A program made the position numbers and the translations under genes. From Owenia fusiformis (lineage: Eukaryota > Annelida > Polychaeta > Sabellida > Oweniidae), in the NCBI GenBank assembly GCA_903813345.2, contig CAIIXF020000006.1:36306436-36370435 (forward strand): a DNA stretch of 64,000 nt. The letters run 5' to 3'. Each line of letters begins with the position of its first letter. The first letter of the stretch is position 1. The notes below the pieces were generated by a model that was not told where the DNA came from, searched no databases, and saw only the letters and a program-made list of their open reading frames with translations. Positions 27,569 to 38,700 of the stretch are shown in pieces.

Positions 27569-28256
27569 TTAAAGCCTATACATTAGATGATGTCATGCCT
27601 ACATATGTGCTAAATCATAAAACTATAGAAAAAACGAAAAGTTATATGTGAATTAATCTTTCTTCTATAGATGCCAAGGGGTATAATAGATCTTTTCTTT
27701 CTCTTCTTGAAAAGGAAAGGCAAGCTATATATTTCCTTAACTGATCTAGACTACCGGAGCGTTTCCAATTCACTGTGTTAACCAGATCGGAGCGTTTCTT
27801 GAATATGAGAATGTCATCATTTTTAAGACTGGATTTTCGGTCATCAAATCACTATTACGATAATGTATGGTGCGTTGAAGCATTGGAATTTGACTAAAAT
27901 ATACGTTTGTGCTCTAATCTTGGCTCAACTAATCACATGTATCGACAAAAGGGGTTTTGACCGGTAGAATGACAAATACGTTTTTGAATTTTGATAACTA
28001 TACTGCTTCGTACAGCTCTTCCTAATTGCTTCAAACGTCAACAGCCAGCCACGTACAACATGAAAATCACACCCATCGAATGGTATACTCGAAATATGTA
28101 ACTCATACCTCTTATTCCCATTATTGGGGAAATTGTCAGACGGCTCATCATTCCCGCCAGACAGTTTTCCTACTCCGGAGCGTTTCTTTGTTTAATTTCA
28201 GTAATGAAACGCTCCGTCGTGCATGTAGGAGCGTTTGGGTTATACACCGTGGTCAT

Positions 28257-28703
28257 GTTAAAGAGTTAAAATGTCAGAAGATGTAATTGTATCCAAGTGC
28301 TTTGGAAATCCCAGTATTAAAAGTTTTTAATCCCAATATTAAAAGTTTTTAATCCTGGTATTAATTTTCCTGAGTCTATCAAATGTGGGTATTATGTGAA
28401 TAAATCACTCAAATTGTCACTCATAATGTCAGGATGTCAGGTTTTCTGAGTCAGTCAAATGAAGGTGATTAAAATTCAATTGTAAATCAAAATTATATTA
28501 GGGGTGTCAGCTTAGCAATATTTTATTTGGCTTTACATTTAGGGGTGTCAGGTCAGCAAACTTTTATTCGGCAATAACAATTTTAATCCAATTCGGAAAA
28601 TAAATCATCCGGATTTAATACATGTTATACAGTAAACAGTTTAATACTATGATCATGGTGTTTAACTACCTGAATCATGTCAAAATCAAAATTACTACTA
28701 TAC
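28257..28703. other. Short intergenic stretch between transposons
   Basis: Contains small direct repeats (CCCAGTATTAAAAGTTTTTAAT twice with changes at 28310-28350; AGGGGTGTCAG twice). No gene. Confidence 0.4.
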
Positions 28704-29599
28704 CAGGTCGTTCAATAAGTTCACGGAAAAACGCTCTCATTTCAAGGATTTTTGATATTTTCTCATGAAATTTTCACACTTGTATAAAAAATACTTTCTG
28801 ATTGATTCTTAAAATATCAGCATCTCTTATTCGATTGGTCAAAAATAAGGGTTACTATGGTAACTTGACTTTTGGGTAGGCGGGGCACTTTTTACGTCAC
28901 ATTATTCATTAGAAAAACAATAGAATAGTAGGCAATTTATGAGTATATCACATGAATTTCTTCTCCGCTTTCTACTTGTACATGATATTACTTAATGTAA
29001 TAATAGTAACAACTATTGTCCCATAAGGTTTTAGAAATATTCTCCCTCATGTTAGTGCACAGTAGGTTGCATTCAAGCCATTGACGAGACAATGCTCTGA
29101 AGTCGAAAACTTGTTTGAAGGGCAATCTGGACTGCAGTCGAAAGTAGTTTCATTGTTTCATAAAGTGCACCTCTTACCTGATCCTTCATCCTAGTGAAAA
29201 CAGCAAAATCAAAGTTGTCTCATATGGAGAGCATGTAACTTGGGGCAGCTTTGCCATCTATTTTGCCAGTTATTTGTGATGGTTTCCTGCACAATATTAG
29301 CAGTGTAATTGGCTGCATTATTCTGATGGAAAAATTTAGAGTTCGGCTGAATGGAAGTTTTAATCAACTTACCATAGCATTACTTTGTTGATTTTCTGGT
29401 CCACTGGTACAGCATTGACTAGCACAATTTCAGAAATGTTAGTGAAAACAATGAACATCAATTATCTCCCTAAAAATTTTTAAAGATTTTGAGAATCGAT
29501 CAGAAAGTATTTTTTAAACATTGTGTGAAAATTTTATGGGAAAATATCAAGAATCTTTGAAATGAGAGCATTTTTACGTGAACTTATTGAACGACCTGG
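28704..29599. mobile_element. Mariner-like element, decayed, 896 bp
   Basis: TA-flanked. Left end CCAGGTCGTTCAATAAGTTC, right end its inverse; arms of about 100 bp. On the - strand at about 29219-29079 a frame reads DFAVFTRMKDQVRGALYET, which resembles the C-terminal D-F-x-x-F-x-R-x-K-x-x-x-RG segment of mariner transposases. The rest of the transposase is gone or unreadable. Confidence 0.72.
29079..29219 (-). pseudogene. Mariner transposase C-terminal remnant
   Basis: About 47 codons, recognised only from the DFAVFTRMKDQVRG-type motif and its position within mariner-like TIRs. Confidence 0.5.
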
Positions 29600-29639
29600 T
29601 ACATTAATATTCACATTTGCTTATAAACCACAATATAGG

Positions 29640-29958
29640 CTACAGTCACGCCAGGCTTCCACGATAACACTTCCAGGGTCATGACAGCCCTTGCAATATA
29701 ATACAGCATTGTCACGGTTATACCAGCCTGTCACGGTTATACCAGGCTTACACGATAAAACTTCCAGGGTCATGACAGCCCTTGCAAAATAATACAGCAT
29801 TGTCACGGTTATACCAGCCTGTCACGGTTATACCAGCCTTACACGATAACACTACCACAGTCATGGCAGGATCCTTGTGCTACTTAAAAACACAGATTAA
29901 CATGGCGACGGTTGTGGCAGGCGTAAGTCTTGCAATAGATAGCATGTGGATCCGGGCT
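29640..29958. repeat. Right arm of the large inverted repeat, with local duplication
   Basis: Complement of 25817-25960. In addition, a segment of about 110 bp (CACGATAACACTTCCAGGGT, ATGACAGCCCTTGCAA, CATTGTCACGGTTATACCAG) is tandemly duplicated at 29650-29830. Confidence 0.7.
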
Positions 29959-30330
29959 CTTGTGTGTCCAGATCTCATTGTAATTCTGACGTCACATTTC
30001 TGGAATCACGGGACCACCATTCAGATTTGGACAGACAAGAGCCTGACAATATAATTATAAATATCACTATTTTGACCTCTTATCAACGCAGAATTGCTTG
30101 AATATCGTTCATTGGTGATCAGAAAGGTTAAAGAATAACAAGACGCTTCGGATGAGGTATGATTTGTCTCATATTTTTCTGAATTGGCTGCACAATCGTC
30201 ATTTTAAAATTTCGAATTTTTTTAGTGTCTCATCTGGAGGAATATTAATTGAGCTACTGATTCTACTACAAAAGAATCTGGCCGGGATCTATGCTTGCAC
30301 TTAAGATACCTACTTCAATAGATTCCTGGG

Positions 30331-30638
30331 TATTTTAGCATTCTTTTCATGTAGTTGAATCCCCAATTATCTGGGTTTATCGGTAGAATGGAAACATTTT
30401 TCTTTTTCATCGAGAAAGATTCCATCACTTTTCAAGATGGCTGTTGGATTTAAAAGGGGATTCCCCGTTTGACTGGCCCAGAAGTGGCCCGGAAGTACCA
30501 ATAGATATAGAGGAATTTGATGGTTGAAATAAGTTAAATATTACATGCAAATATTGCGATTAAAAACAAAAATTTCTTCATTCTGCCGATAAACCCAGAT
30601 AATTGTGGATTCAACTACATGTAAAGAATGCTAAAATA
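30331..30638. mobile_element. Foldback MITE, about 308 bp
   Basis: Left TATTTTAGCATTCTTTTCAT and right ATGTAAAGAATGCTAAAATA are inverted; matching arms include AATTATCTGGGTTTATCGG on the left and its inverse on the right. Confidence 0.75.
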
Positions 30639-31586
30639 GCCAAACTAGAAGCAATCCAAGATATACAAATGTAATTTATGTACAATAGGAATATTTTTTT
30701 CCATATATTATTCCACAATGATCTTTTGATTTCTTATTTTTTAGGCTTTACTGACAAAATAAAACAATGAAATGGGCTGTATGTCCCCCGCCTTTGTTAG
30801 CTTATATGGCAAACTATCAAGGCAACTTCCAAGTCGTCAAATGATGTGATTGTGATTTGAGATTTGACGAATCACATAAACTATGACGTCAGTCACAAAA
30901 TTATTTACTCCATCCAGCAACTATAAACAAACAAATAATCGTAACGTCACACATCTCTGTTGGTTCTATATTAACATGTGATGTCATTAAAGAGGCTCTA
31001 TGCCATAGGATAGCACAATCAAGACCCCTCTGGACTTTTTTTCCATATTGAGTTTCACCGCATATTCACCCATCTACTTACCATAGAAAAAGTCCCAAAT
31101 CCCCCTTTCAGTGTAAATTTTGCGATTGTGCTGGCCAATCTAATTATTTTCGCGGAAATTAATCAATCTGAAGTTTGAATATACTGGGAAAGTCCTCCTA
31201 TTATCTGATTGGTTGTTGAATTTGTTTATCATGAACCTGATTGGGTGCCTGGTTCAAGGCGCTTGCGTGACTCAATGGGGATCCCCCTCGCTAGCCAAGG
31301 AATCGATAGTGTTTAATTCTGGAGGTTGGTTGTTCTGTTGATTATTACAATATTTCGGCAATAATATACCCAAAAGTTATTCTCAAGATATATCCATGTA
31401 ATGGTATGTAAGATATTATATGAGCAATAACAATCGGACATCATTGATTGTCTGGGGGAGAAACCTATGGTATAATGCATCTTTAACATGTTACCTAACC
31501 AACAACAAAACAAGCATTTACTTTGTTCATTGCTGTTCTCCGTGATCTTTTCATAAGAAGTGGATCAGTTTTCTCCATTAGCATAT
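30639..31586. other. Stretch with no recognised gene
   Basis: 30640-30770 is a fragment of the 11841-12182 element family. The remainder shows nothing I can name. Confidence 0.4.
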
Positions 31587-32501
31587 TAGAGGCTGACGGT
31601 AATTCCAATTATACGGTTTCGGTACGGAATTGAGCATTTACCGGTATTGAAATTATTAACCGGTTAACCGACGATAATCCCCGGGGAAATAGAAGACACG
31701 TCGTTTTTTAACTATTTAGTTAATTTCCACTTTCACGATGCGTACATTTACATAGACATTTAGATGTCCATGTTTGGCAGTTCAGGTGTGATTTCCATGT
31801 TTGGCAGTTCAGGTGTGATGTCCATGTTTGGCAGTTCGGGTGTAGTAGCTTCATGCTGATCAGGCTCAGATTTGGTTGTAGTTATGTTTGGCAGTTGCGG
31901 TGTTGTTGTAGTGTCAATGTCAGATCCAGAAACTGAATTATGTTTGTAAGCTTAATAGTCATTTACGAACAACAAGGCATTGACAACCTCAGGTTGAAGT
32001 CGTGCCCGTTTTTAAGTGATGGTGTTGCCAGCTGCACTGAACTGGTGTTCACTTGACACGGATGACGCAGGAATAGCATGATATGTTTCAGCCAAACTCG
32101 CCACATCAGGATGTTTTCCTCCGTTTACTTTCCAGAACTCAAAACAGTCAATAAAATCTATTTTACCTACCCCACCCCCAAGTATACTGCACGTCGCTTG
32201 CTATTGATACAGTTGAGAAATGGTTTGAAATGTGTAATACATTTAATTTAAAACTAAAAATACATCTTGATTCGTAAGATAGTTAAATACTATTTCCTGA
32301 AGTTCATCAGTATGGGTTCAAATCGGTCTTGCACCATGTATGCATATAAACTTGAGAAGCTACGGAGAGAGTTAGGAACAAAAGTGGGGGTGGCAGCGCA
32401 ATGGCATTTTATCTTACATATTTTTACCGGTATTTCGGTAACGGTACGGTTATTAGCGTGACGGTTACCGGTACTGGTTTTCAGTACCGTTGCGACCTCT
32501 A
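31587..32501. mobile_element. hAT transposon, 915 bp, 8-bp TSD (TAGCATAT)
   Basis: Ends TAGAGGCTGACGGTA and, inverted, TAGAGGTCGCAACGGTA are flanked by identical 8-mers TAGCATAT (31579-31586 and 32502-32509). An 8-bp duplication is the hAT hallmark, and a hAT transposase tail lies inside on the - strand. Both ends carry repeated ACCGGT/GGTACGG motifs. Confidence 0.93.
31952..32160 (-). pseudogene. hAT transposase C-terminal dimerisation domain, broken
   Basis: Reads FWKVNGGKHPDVASLAETYH, then IPASSVSSEHQFSAAGN, then a stop (TAA) where the conserved K-R-x-R-L helix follows, and ends VVNALLFVNDY. This is the typical hAT C-terminal block (W..., P-x-L-A, S-x-x-S-E-x-x-F-S-x-x-G). Downstream, a nine-residue ELPNMDITP-type repeat is encoded by a 27-bp tandem (31770-31850). 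Only the tail of the gene remains. Confidence 0.88.
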
Positions 32502-32767
32502 TAGCATATGGCCTTCGTATTTTTCTCGTGAAATTCACTGGATAATCTTGTTTCAGTTTTTTCAGAAAATTTTCTGTTCCAGTGCCTGAAAAATCAAATT
32601 ATACCTCGCTTATCTTAAAAAATATTATAATATTTAGTTTACATTTTTAGAATCACACACTTAAATTTTCCAGATAATGCTATGAAGTACAGTGTATACT
32701 GCTTGAATACTAGAAACTGATGCACTTCAAAACTTACATATAGTATAGTATACATCACAACCTCACA

Positions 32768-35700
32768 ATGGCCAGTGACGATACAGAACAGGAGGTACAT
32801 GTTAGATTTTATATCAAATTTCCACATCATTCCTTTGATAATTGCATATAATTTGACATTACATAATAATATAGTAAGTTTTCAGAAATGTATCGAAAAT
32901 AATGTAACAAATCACCTAAAATAAAAACTGGAGAGAGAAAATGAAAAGGATTGAACTTGTTTTTGTCCACCCTGTATTCATCAATTTTTGTGAGGTCATT
33001 GAAATATATATAAACCTGTATAAGATTGCTTTTACAAAGAAAAATTATCTGCTAAAATAACTATTAAAGTCATGAAAAATACACGTCTGGTGATCCACTC
33101 GATTAAGCTGGTTACCAAAACGGTTCATTTTGGTAACAAAATGTCGGAACGTCGAAGGTACGATTTTTCTTTTTTCCTTAATTCACGCGTTGTAGGCAGA
33201 ATCCCCACGACGTTTTTGATTTAATTCCTCACTTAAGTTACATAAACGGTTTTAGTTAAAAGTGCAGATCTTAACTGTTTTTCGAAAAACTGTTTATGTA
33301 ACTTAAGTGAAGAATTAAATCGACGATTCTGTTGTCTTCTGAACTATTTGTTCGCACATATGTACATTTTCTTAAACATATGATACTGATACACGTTTGT
33401 GTTAAAAAATGTCGTGGGAATTCTGCATACAACGTGTGAAATAAGGAAAAGAAAAAAATCGTACCTTCGACGTTCCAACATTTTGTTACCAAAACGAACC
33501 GTTTTGGTAACCAGCGTAATCGAGTGGATCACCAATGAAATAGCTAATGAATGATGAAACATATTTTCAAAGTTTGTTGATATTTTTAGACCCTGGATGT
33601 AAACAACCTTAACTTCAGTGACCTTGACATCACATCTGAGGACTTTTGGCTTGAAGAGGTTGATGGTAAGACCTAACTTTACTTTGGAGCATTGTAGTTT
33701 ATGTTTTAGTTGCCATATACAGGGTGATCATATAGTAAGATCAAAAGTGCTTCACTATTTGTAAACATTATGAACCTGGCTCATTTTCTCACATAATGTT
33801 GATCTAATAATCAATTATACATACACAAGATAAATTCAGTGTTCTATGGTAACCATGTCGACCCAATAGTTAGAGCACTTTTGATCTTACTTCATGGTCA
33901 CCCTGTATGTAGTAGAACCCAGTGGTTGAAATGAATAGTAAATTCTCTCCTATGCATTACAACAAAGTAGTTAACATTTCATTTCACCCTTCCTATTTCA
34001 CCCTAATGTGAACATGTAATGAAATTTATTTGAATTGAATGTCATACTCGTAGTCTATGAATTCCAATGTAATTCAATGAACTATGCTGTTAAAATTATT
34101 TTTTTCAAATATTTTATGCACTAAAACGATTTCTTGACTATGGTATGGATTATCTTGTTTCAGTTCACATACAAAAAAATCTTGAGGATGAAATAGTTAA
34201 AGAGGCATTGAAAACAGTAAGTATGACATGGATATCTTGTTCAAATAATCCCTTCGGGTATATGCTCTTTCAATTTTGAGAAATAATATCCTCCCATATT
34301 AAAAATCAAGATTAAAATCCATCGATAATTTTCGAATGATAGCTCATTCGTCCAATGTTACTTCTTTCTATGCTTGCTGTGGGTTGTTGATTTTATGGAA
34401 TTGTGTTTCTCCATTACCATGGTTACCTTATGATTGCCACATTGTACTTTATGATTGCCACATTGTTTATCATAATTGCAACATTGTACATTATACCATA
34501 TAATTGCCCCTTTGTACCTTATAATTGCCAAATTGTATCTTGTAATTGCCACATTGTACCTAATGACTGCCACATTGTTTATCATAATTACCACATTGTG
34601 TGTCATTGCTTAAATCTGGACATTTTGTATTGTTATTACCACATTGTGAATGCTGATTGCCACATTGTATTTTACTATTTAGTTGGCATCTTGCACATTG
34701 TTACTGGCGCATTGTGTAATATTATATTTGCCACATTGTATGTTTCAGGGAGTGGACCTTCGCCAGTACTCCAGAGAAGTTGAGAAAGAACTCCTTGATG
34801 TTGAGAATGCATCAATTCAAGATTGTATCCTTTGTAAAGTTCATGTAAAGTTTTCCTCAAAACTCAGACCACTAACTTATTACATATAATCCCTAAGTGT
34901 GTATGTCTTGATTTAGGAATAAAGATTGTAAGATTTATGTTATAATATTTGACCCCCCTGGCCCAAAACCAAAATGTTGTAGGGCCTCAATAAGTGGGCA
35001 TTACTTGGCCTTTCTTGGGCCAAATTATTTTAAAATTTGCCTTAAATTTTCAAAAATTTTTCAAAAAAATCTCTCCTCCAATTTTTTTTATTTTTTGAAA
35101 TGTGCTCCCCCTTATTAGCTTCTTGACCTGCCAGTGTGACGCCTGTTTAAATGTCACCACAAAGAAGTATTGACATCGTAAGATTGTTATTGACACTATT
35201 TTTTGCCAAACATGCATTTAGGGATTTTTACACTTGTAAAAACAATAAGGTGGTATTTGGTCATGATACTCAGATTTGTTTCTGATTGATGTTAAAATAA
35301 TGTCAAATAGAACGTACTCAGGCCCGTAGCCAGGATTTGCCAAGGGGGGGTTCAGTTTTCAAAAATTTCCAGGGGGGGTTCACATTTGACAATTTTGGCC
35401 CAAATATGGCTAAAATCACTTGAAAAGTGCTCAAAATGGTGAAAAACTGCATGATTTTGAAAGAATTTTTGGCCAGGGGGGGGGTTCGCCCGAACCCTGC
35501 GAACCCCCCCTGGCTACGGGCCTGGTACTTGAAAGTTCCTTGACTGACTTAAGATATCAAAGAGGGGCAGAATATTGCAAGCCTCCACAAACAGATTGCT
35601 GCCTGTGATACTATTCTGGAGGTTAGAACAAATAAAGCTTTAATTTACAACATTATAAATTCATTTGCAAGTCTAGTTATTACAAGTGACCCCCACTACC

Positions 35701-38700
35701 CACTCATTGAGTAGTGGGGGGTCAGTGGGTATTGGGGGGTAGTGGGGGTAGATTTACACAAAATCAAATTACTATATGGACATACCAGTTGTTTGCGTTA
35801 TTTTTTTCTCTATTTGAAACTAAGATTGAAACTAAGATTGACTGGATTTCTTTAGCACCTTGACAAATACCTAGTTTTCAATTGAAGAGTTTGGCTCTTA
35901 TTAATTGTTTTCTGAAATCAGATTTATGCAGTCTTAACCCACATTTTTAAAGGAGGTTTGTGATTATTTTCAACTGCTATTACTTATATTGCACAAACTC
36001 CCTGTTATTATTCCAGAGAATGGAGTCAATGCTGCACACATTCCAAAATGATTTAGGGAGTATAAGCAATGAAATACAAAGTCTTCAGGAGCAGTCAATA
36101 GCAATGAATGTGAAGTTGAAGAATCGACAGGCTGTAAGAGGAGAGCTGAGTGAATTTGTTGATGAAATGGTTGTCCCTGAATCAATGATTACGTGAGTCG
36201 AGTTTTGGAATATTTAGGTCAGCTGTACAAATTAAGGGTCTAACGGTCAACCGAAACTGAGGGACTCCGCAGTTCTTTGGCCTCGGTCTGTACATTCGGT
36301 TCGAAAATGTTATGGTTTGGTTTTTCAACAGTTCGTTAATTCAGAAAAAGATTGCCGTTCGCAAAAATATTGACTTTCGCTAAAGTGATAAATCCCGTTC
36401 ATAAAGCTTTTTTTCTACTAAAAACATGGTCAGAATAGAAGAATAAAAAGTGATGAACAATTTTAAGTGAAATAGCGAGATAATCATCAGTATTTGGAAA
36501 AAAACACTGAACAATCATTTCAATTTTACCGTGTGCAGAAACGTACGGAGCTGGGCAATTCTTAGGAGGCTATTTAGTACTTTTTGAATTGACCGCACTG
36601 CCATCTTTATAACTTCATGAAAATATTTTGAAGTCCAAATTCATTCATATAACTAATAACAATCAGACACCTGTACTGTTTACAACTGCATAAAATTGAT
36701 TCTACAGATATATTTGAATAATATATATTGATTTATTTTAATGTTCATTAATAATTAATATTGTATTATTTGTTGATCCTCATTGTCAATAGACTTAAGA
36801 AGTTCATTATGTTCCCTTTAAAGAAGTTCAATTCAAAAGATATGCAAAGTTCCCCTTTTAAAATACTGATCTCTACAAACTCTGAAAAAAGCTTGTAGGT
36901 TAATACATAGTCTAGCAGTAATAACAGTATTTTTTTTTATTCCAATGTTATGTAGTATTCTGCACATTCGATGACCAATTTTATAAACAGGCCTCATTTG
37001 CCATTGACAAAATGTTCGCTGTTGTTTTATGAGTATTCTCTACAAGTTTGGATCGAGTAACCTTAATAGTATTACCGTAGTTTTTAAATGATGATGTTGA
37101 AATGATATTAATTGAAATAAACACCTTTTCCACGATTTCAAATGTTACTTTACGCATGCGCAGCACTGTATGAGCACGTGCTCATGATTGTTCACATGAT
37201 CACATCCTGCAATTTGATTGGACGTCATATAATGGGGAATCCCCGAATACAATATAATCTGAAAGAATTGTCGGAGCTACTCACTTCTTCTGGTTATTAA
37301 GCATACAGGTTTATTGGGAAATCTAACAAACTCGACACCTACTGACAATGCAATGAATGACTCCCAATTGATTGTTACCACCACAAGTGATGACAATTAT
37401 TGTTATTGTGGATGGTTTTCAGTGGTTTGTGTTCGATGGTTGGCATCTGTAACAAATGGCAGGTGGTTACATTTTGCCGATGCTAACCACCCTTGAAATA
37501 TTTCTGTTTGAATTGTTGCAATGCATCATTAATAGTGTTTATGTGCTAAAATCAACCTACTGCATTATAGGCACATCCTTGAGACACCAGTGACTGAGAG
37601 AGGCTTTTTAGAACAACTACAGGAGCTCAATCACAAGATCACTTTTGTCAAGGAACAGTCATTCAAGGAAGCCAGATCATGTGGGGATGTCAAGGACATA
37701 TTAGAAAAACTCAAAATGAAGGTACAGGGACGTATATTTCTGGAGCACACCATTTCTGTAGCACACCATTTTTGTAGCACACCACTTTTATTGCACTTTT
37801 TCAATGTATTATATTGTTCATCTTGACCTAGGGGGTGTGCGTGTTCCTTGAATTTTGATACTTCTACATTGAAACCTGTCCTTTCAGAAAGTCACTAGGA
37901 TTGGGAAAAATTGTTCCATATGAGATTAGAAAAGAGATTAGAATAATACAGGTACAGTAGATGGTAGAACCGGTATATCTGACAGGCCCGTAGCCAGGAT
38001 TTGCCAAGGGGGGGTTCATTTTTCAAAAAATATCCAGGGGGGTTCACATATGACAAATTTGGCTCAAATATGGCTAAAATCACTTGAGAAGTGCTCAAAA
38101 TGGTGAAAAACTGCATGATTTTGAAAGAATTTTTGGCCAGGGGGGGTTCGCCCGAACCCTGCGAACCCCCCCCCCCCTGGCTACGGGCCTGTCTGAGCAC
38201 CTGGCTAATCCGAATCCTCCCAATCTGAACACCTTTCTTCTGTCCAACTTTTTCCTCCCATTGACTTTGAATTGAATTGAATCCCATTGAATTAACATAT
38301 CTAATCTGAACACTTTTCATAAAATTTCACATGTTTCATACTAAATTGCTCAAATATTGTTGTGATATCAAAACTTTGGGAAAATAGACAGGTTTTATTG
38401 TATATGTTTATTTTATTGATCAATTTATTGTATATTGTATATGTTTCTTTAATTGATCAATTTATTGTATATGTTTATTTTATTGATCAATTTATTGTAT
38501 ATGTCTATTTTATTGATCAATTTATTGTATATTGTATATGTTTATTTTATTGATCAATTTATTGTATCTTGTATATGTTTATTTTATTGATCAATCCTAA
38601 ATACATTAACTCAAGAAAATCATACTCACTAATTCCCTTCTGTCATTCCAGGCCATATCAAAGATAAGAGAATACCTACTCAACAAGATATACACGTTTA

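Larger units (their letters stand above)
26746..28251. mobile_element. 1506-bp DNA transposon, perfect 49-bp TIRs, 5-bp TSD (GTCAT)
   Basis: The element starts CACGGTGTATAACCC (26746) and ends with its inverse GGGTTATACACCGTG (28251). The outer 49 bases are perfectly inverted, and GTCAT directly flanks both ends (26741-26745, 28252-28256). GAAACGCTCC or its complement occurs about ten times, clustered near the ends (26761, 26782, 26801, 27391, 27423, 27756, 27789, 28177, 28206, 28228). They look like transposase-binding subterminal repeats. Transib and RAG-type elements also make 5-bp duplications and start CAC...TG, but hAT-like groups cannot be excluded. No transposase is visible. A MITE (26913-27128) is nested inside. 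Confidence 0.88.

Noticed and set aside
35420-35608. Open frames over 35420-35608 and 38084-38275 with shared peptide (KLHDFERIFGQGG)
   Set aside because: Both are the interior of the CAGGCCCGTAGCC MITE; the second half of the first merely runs into VPS52 exon 5 in another frame.
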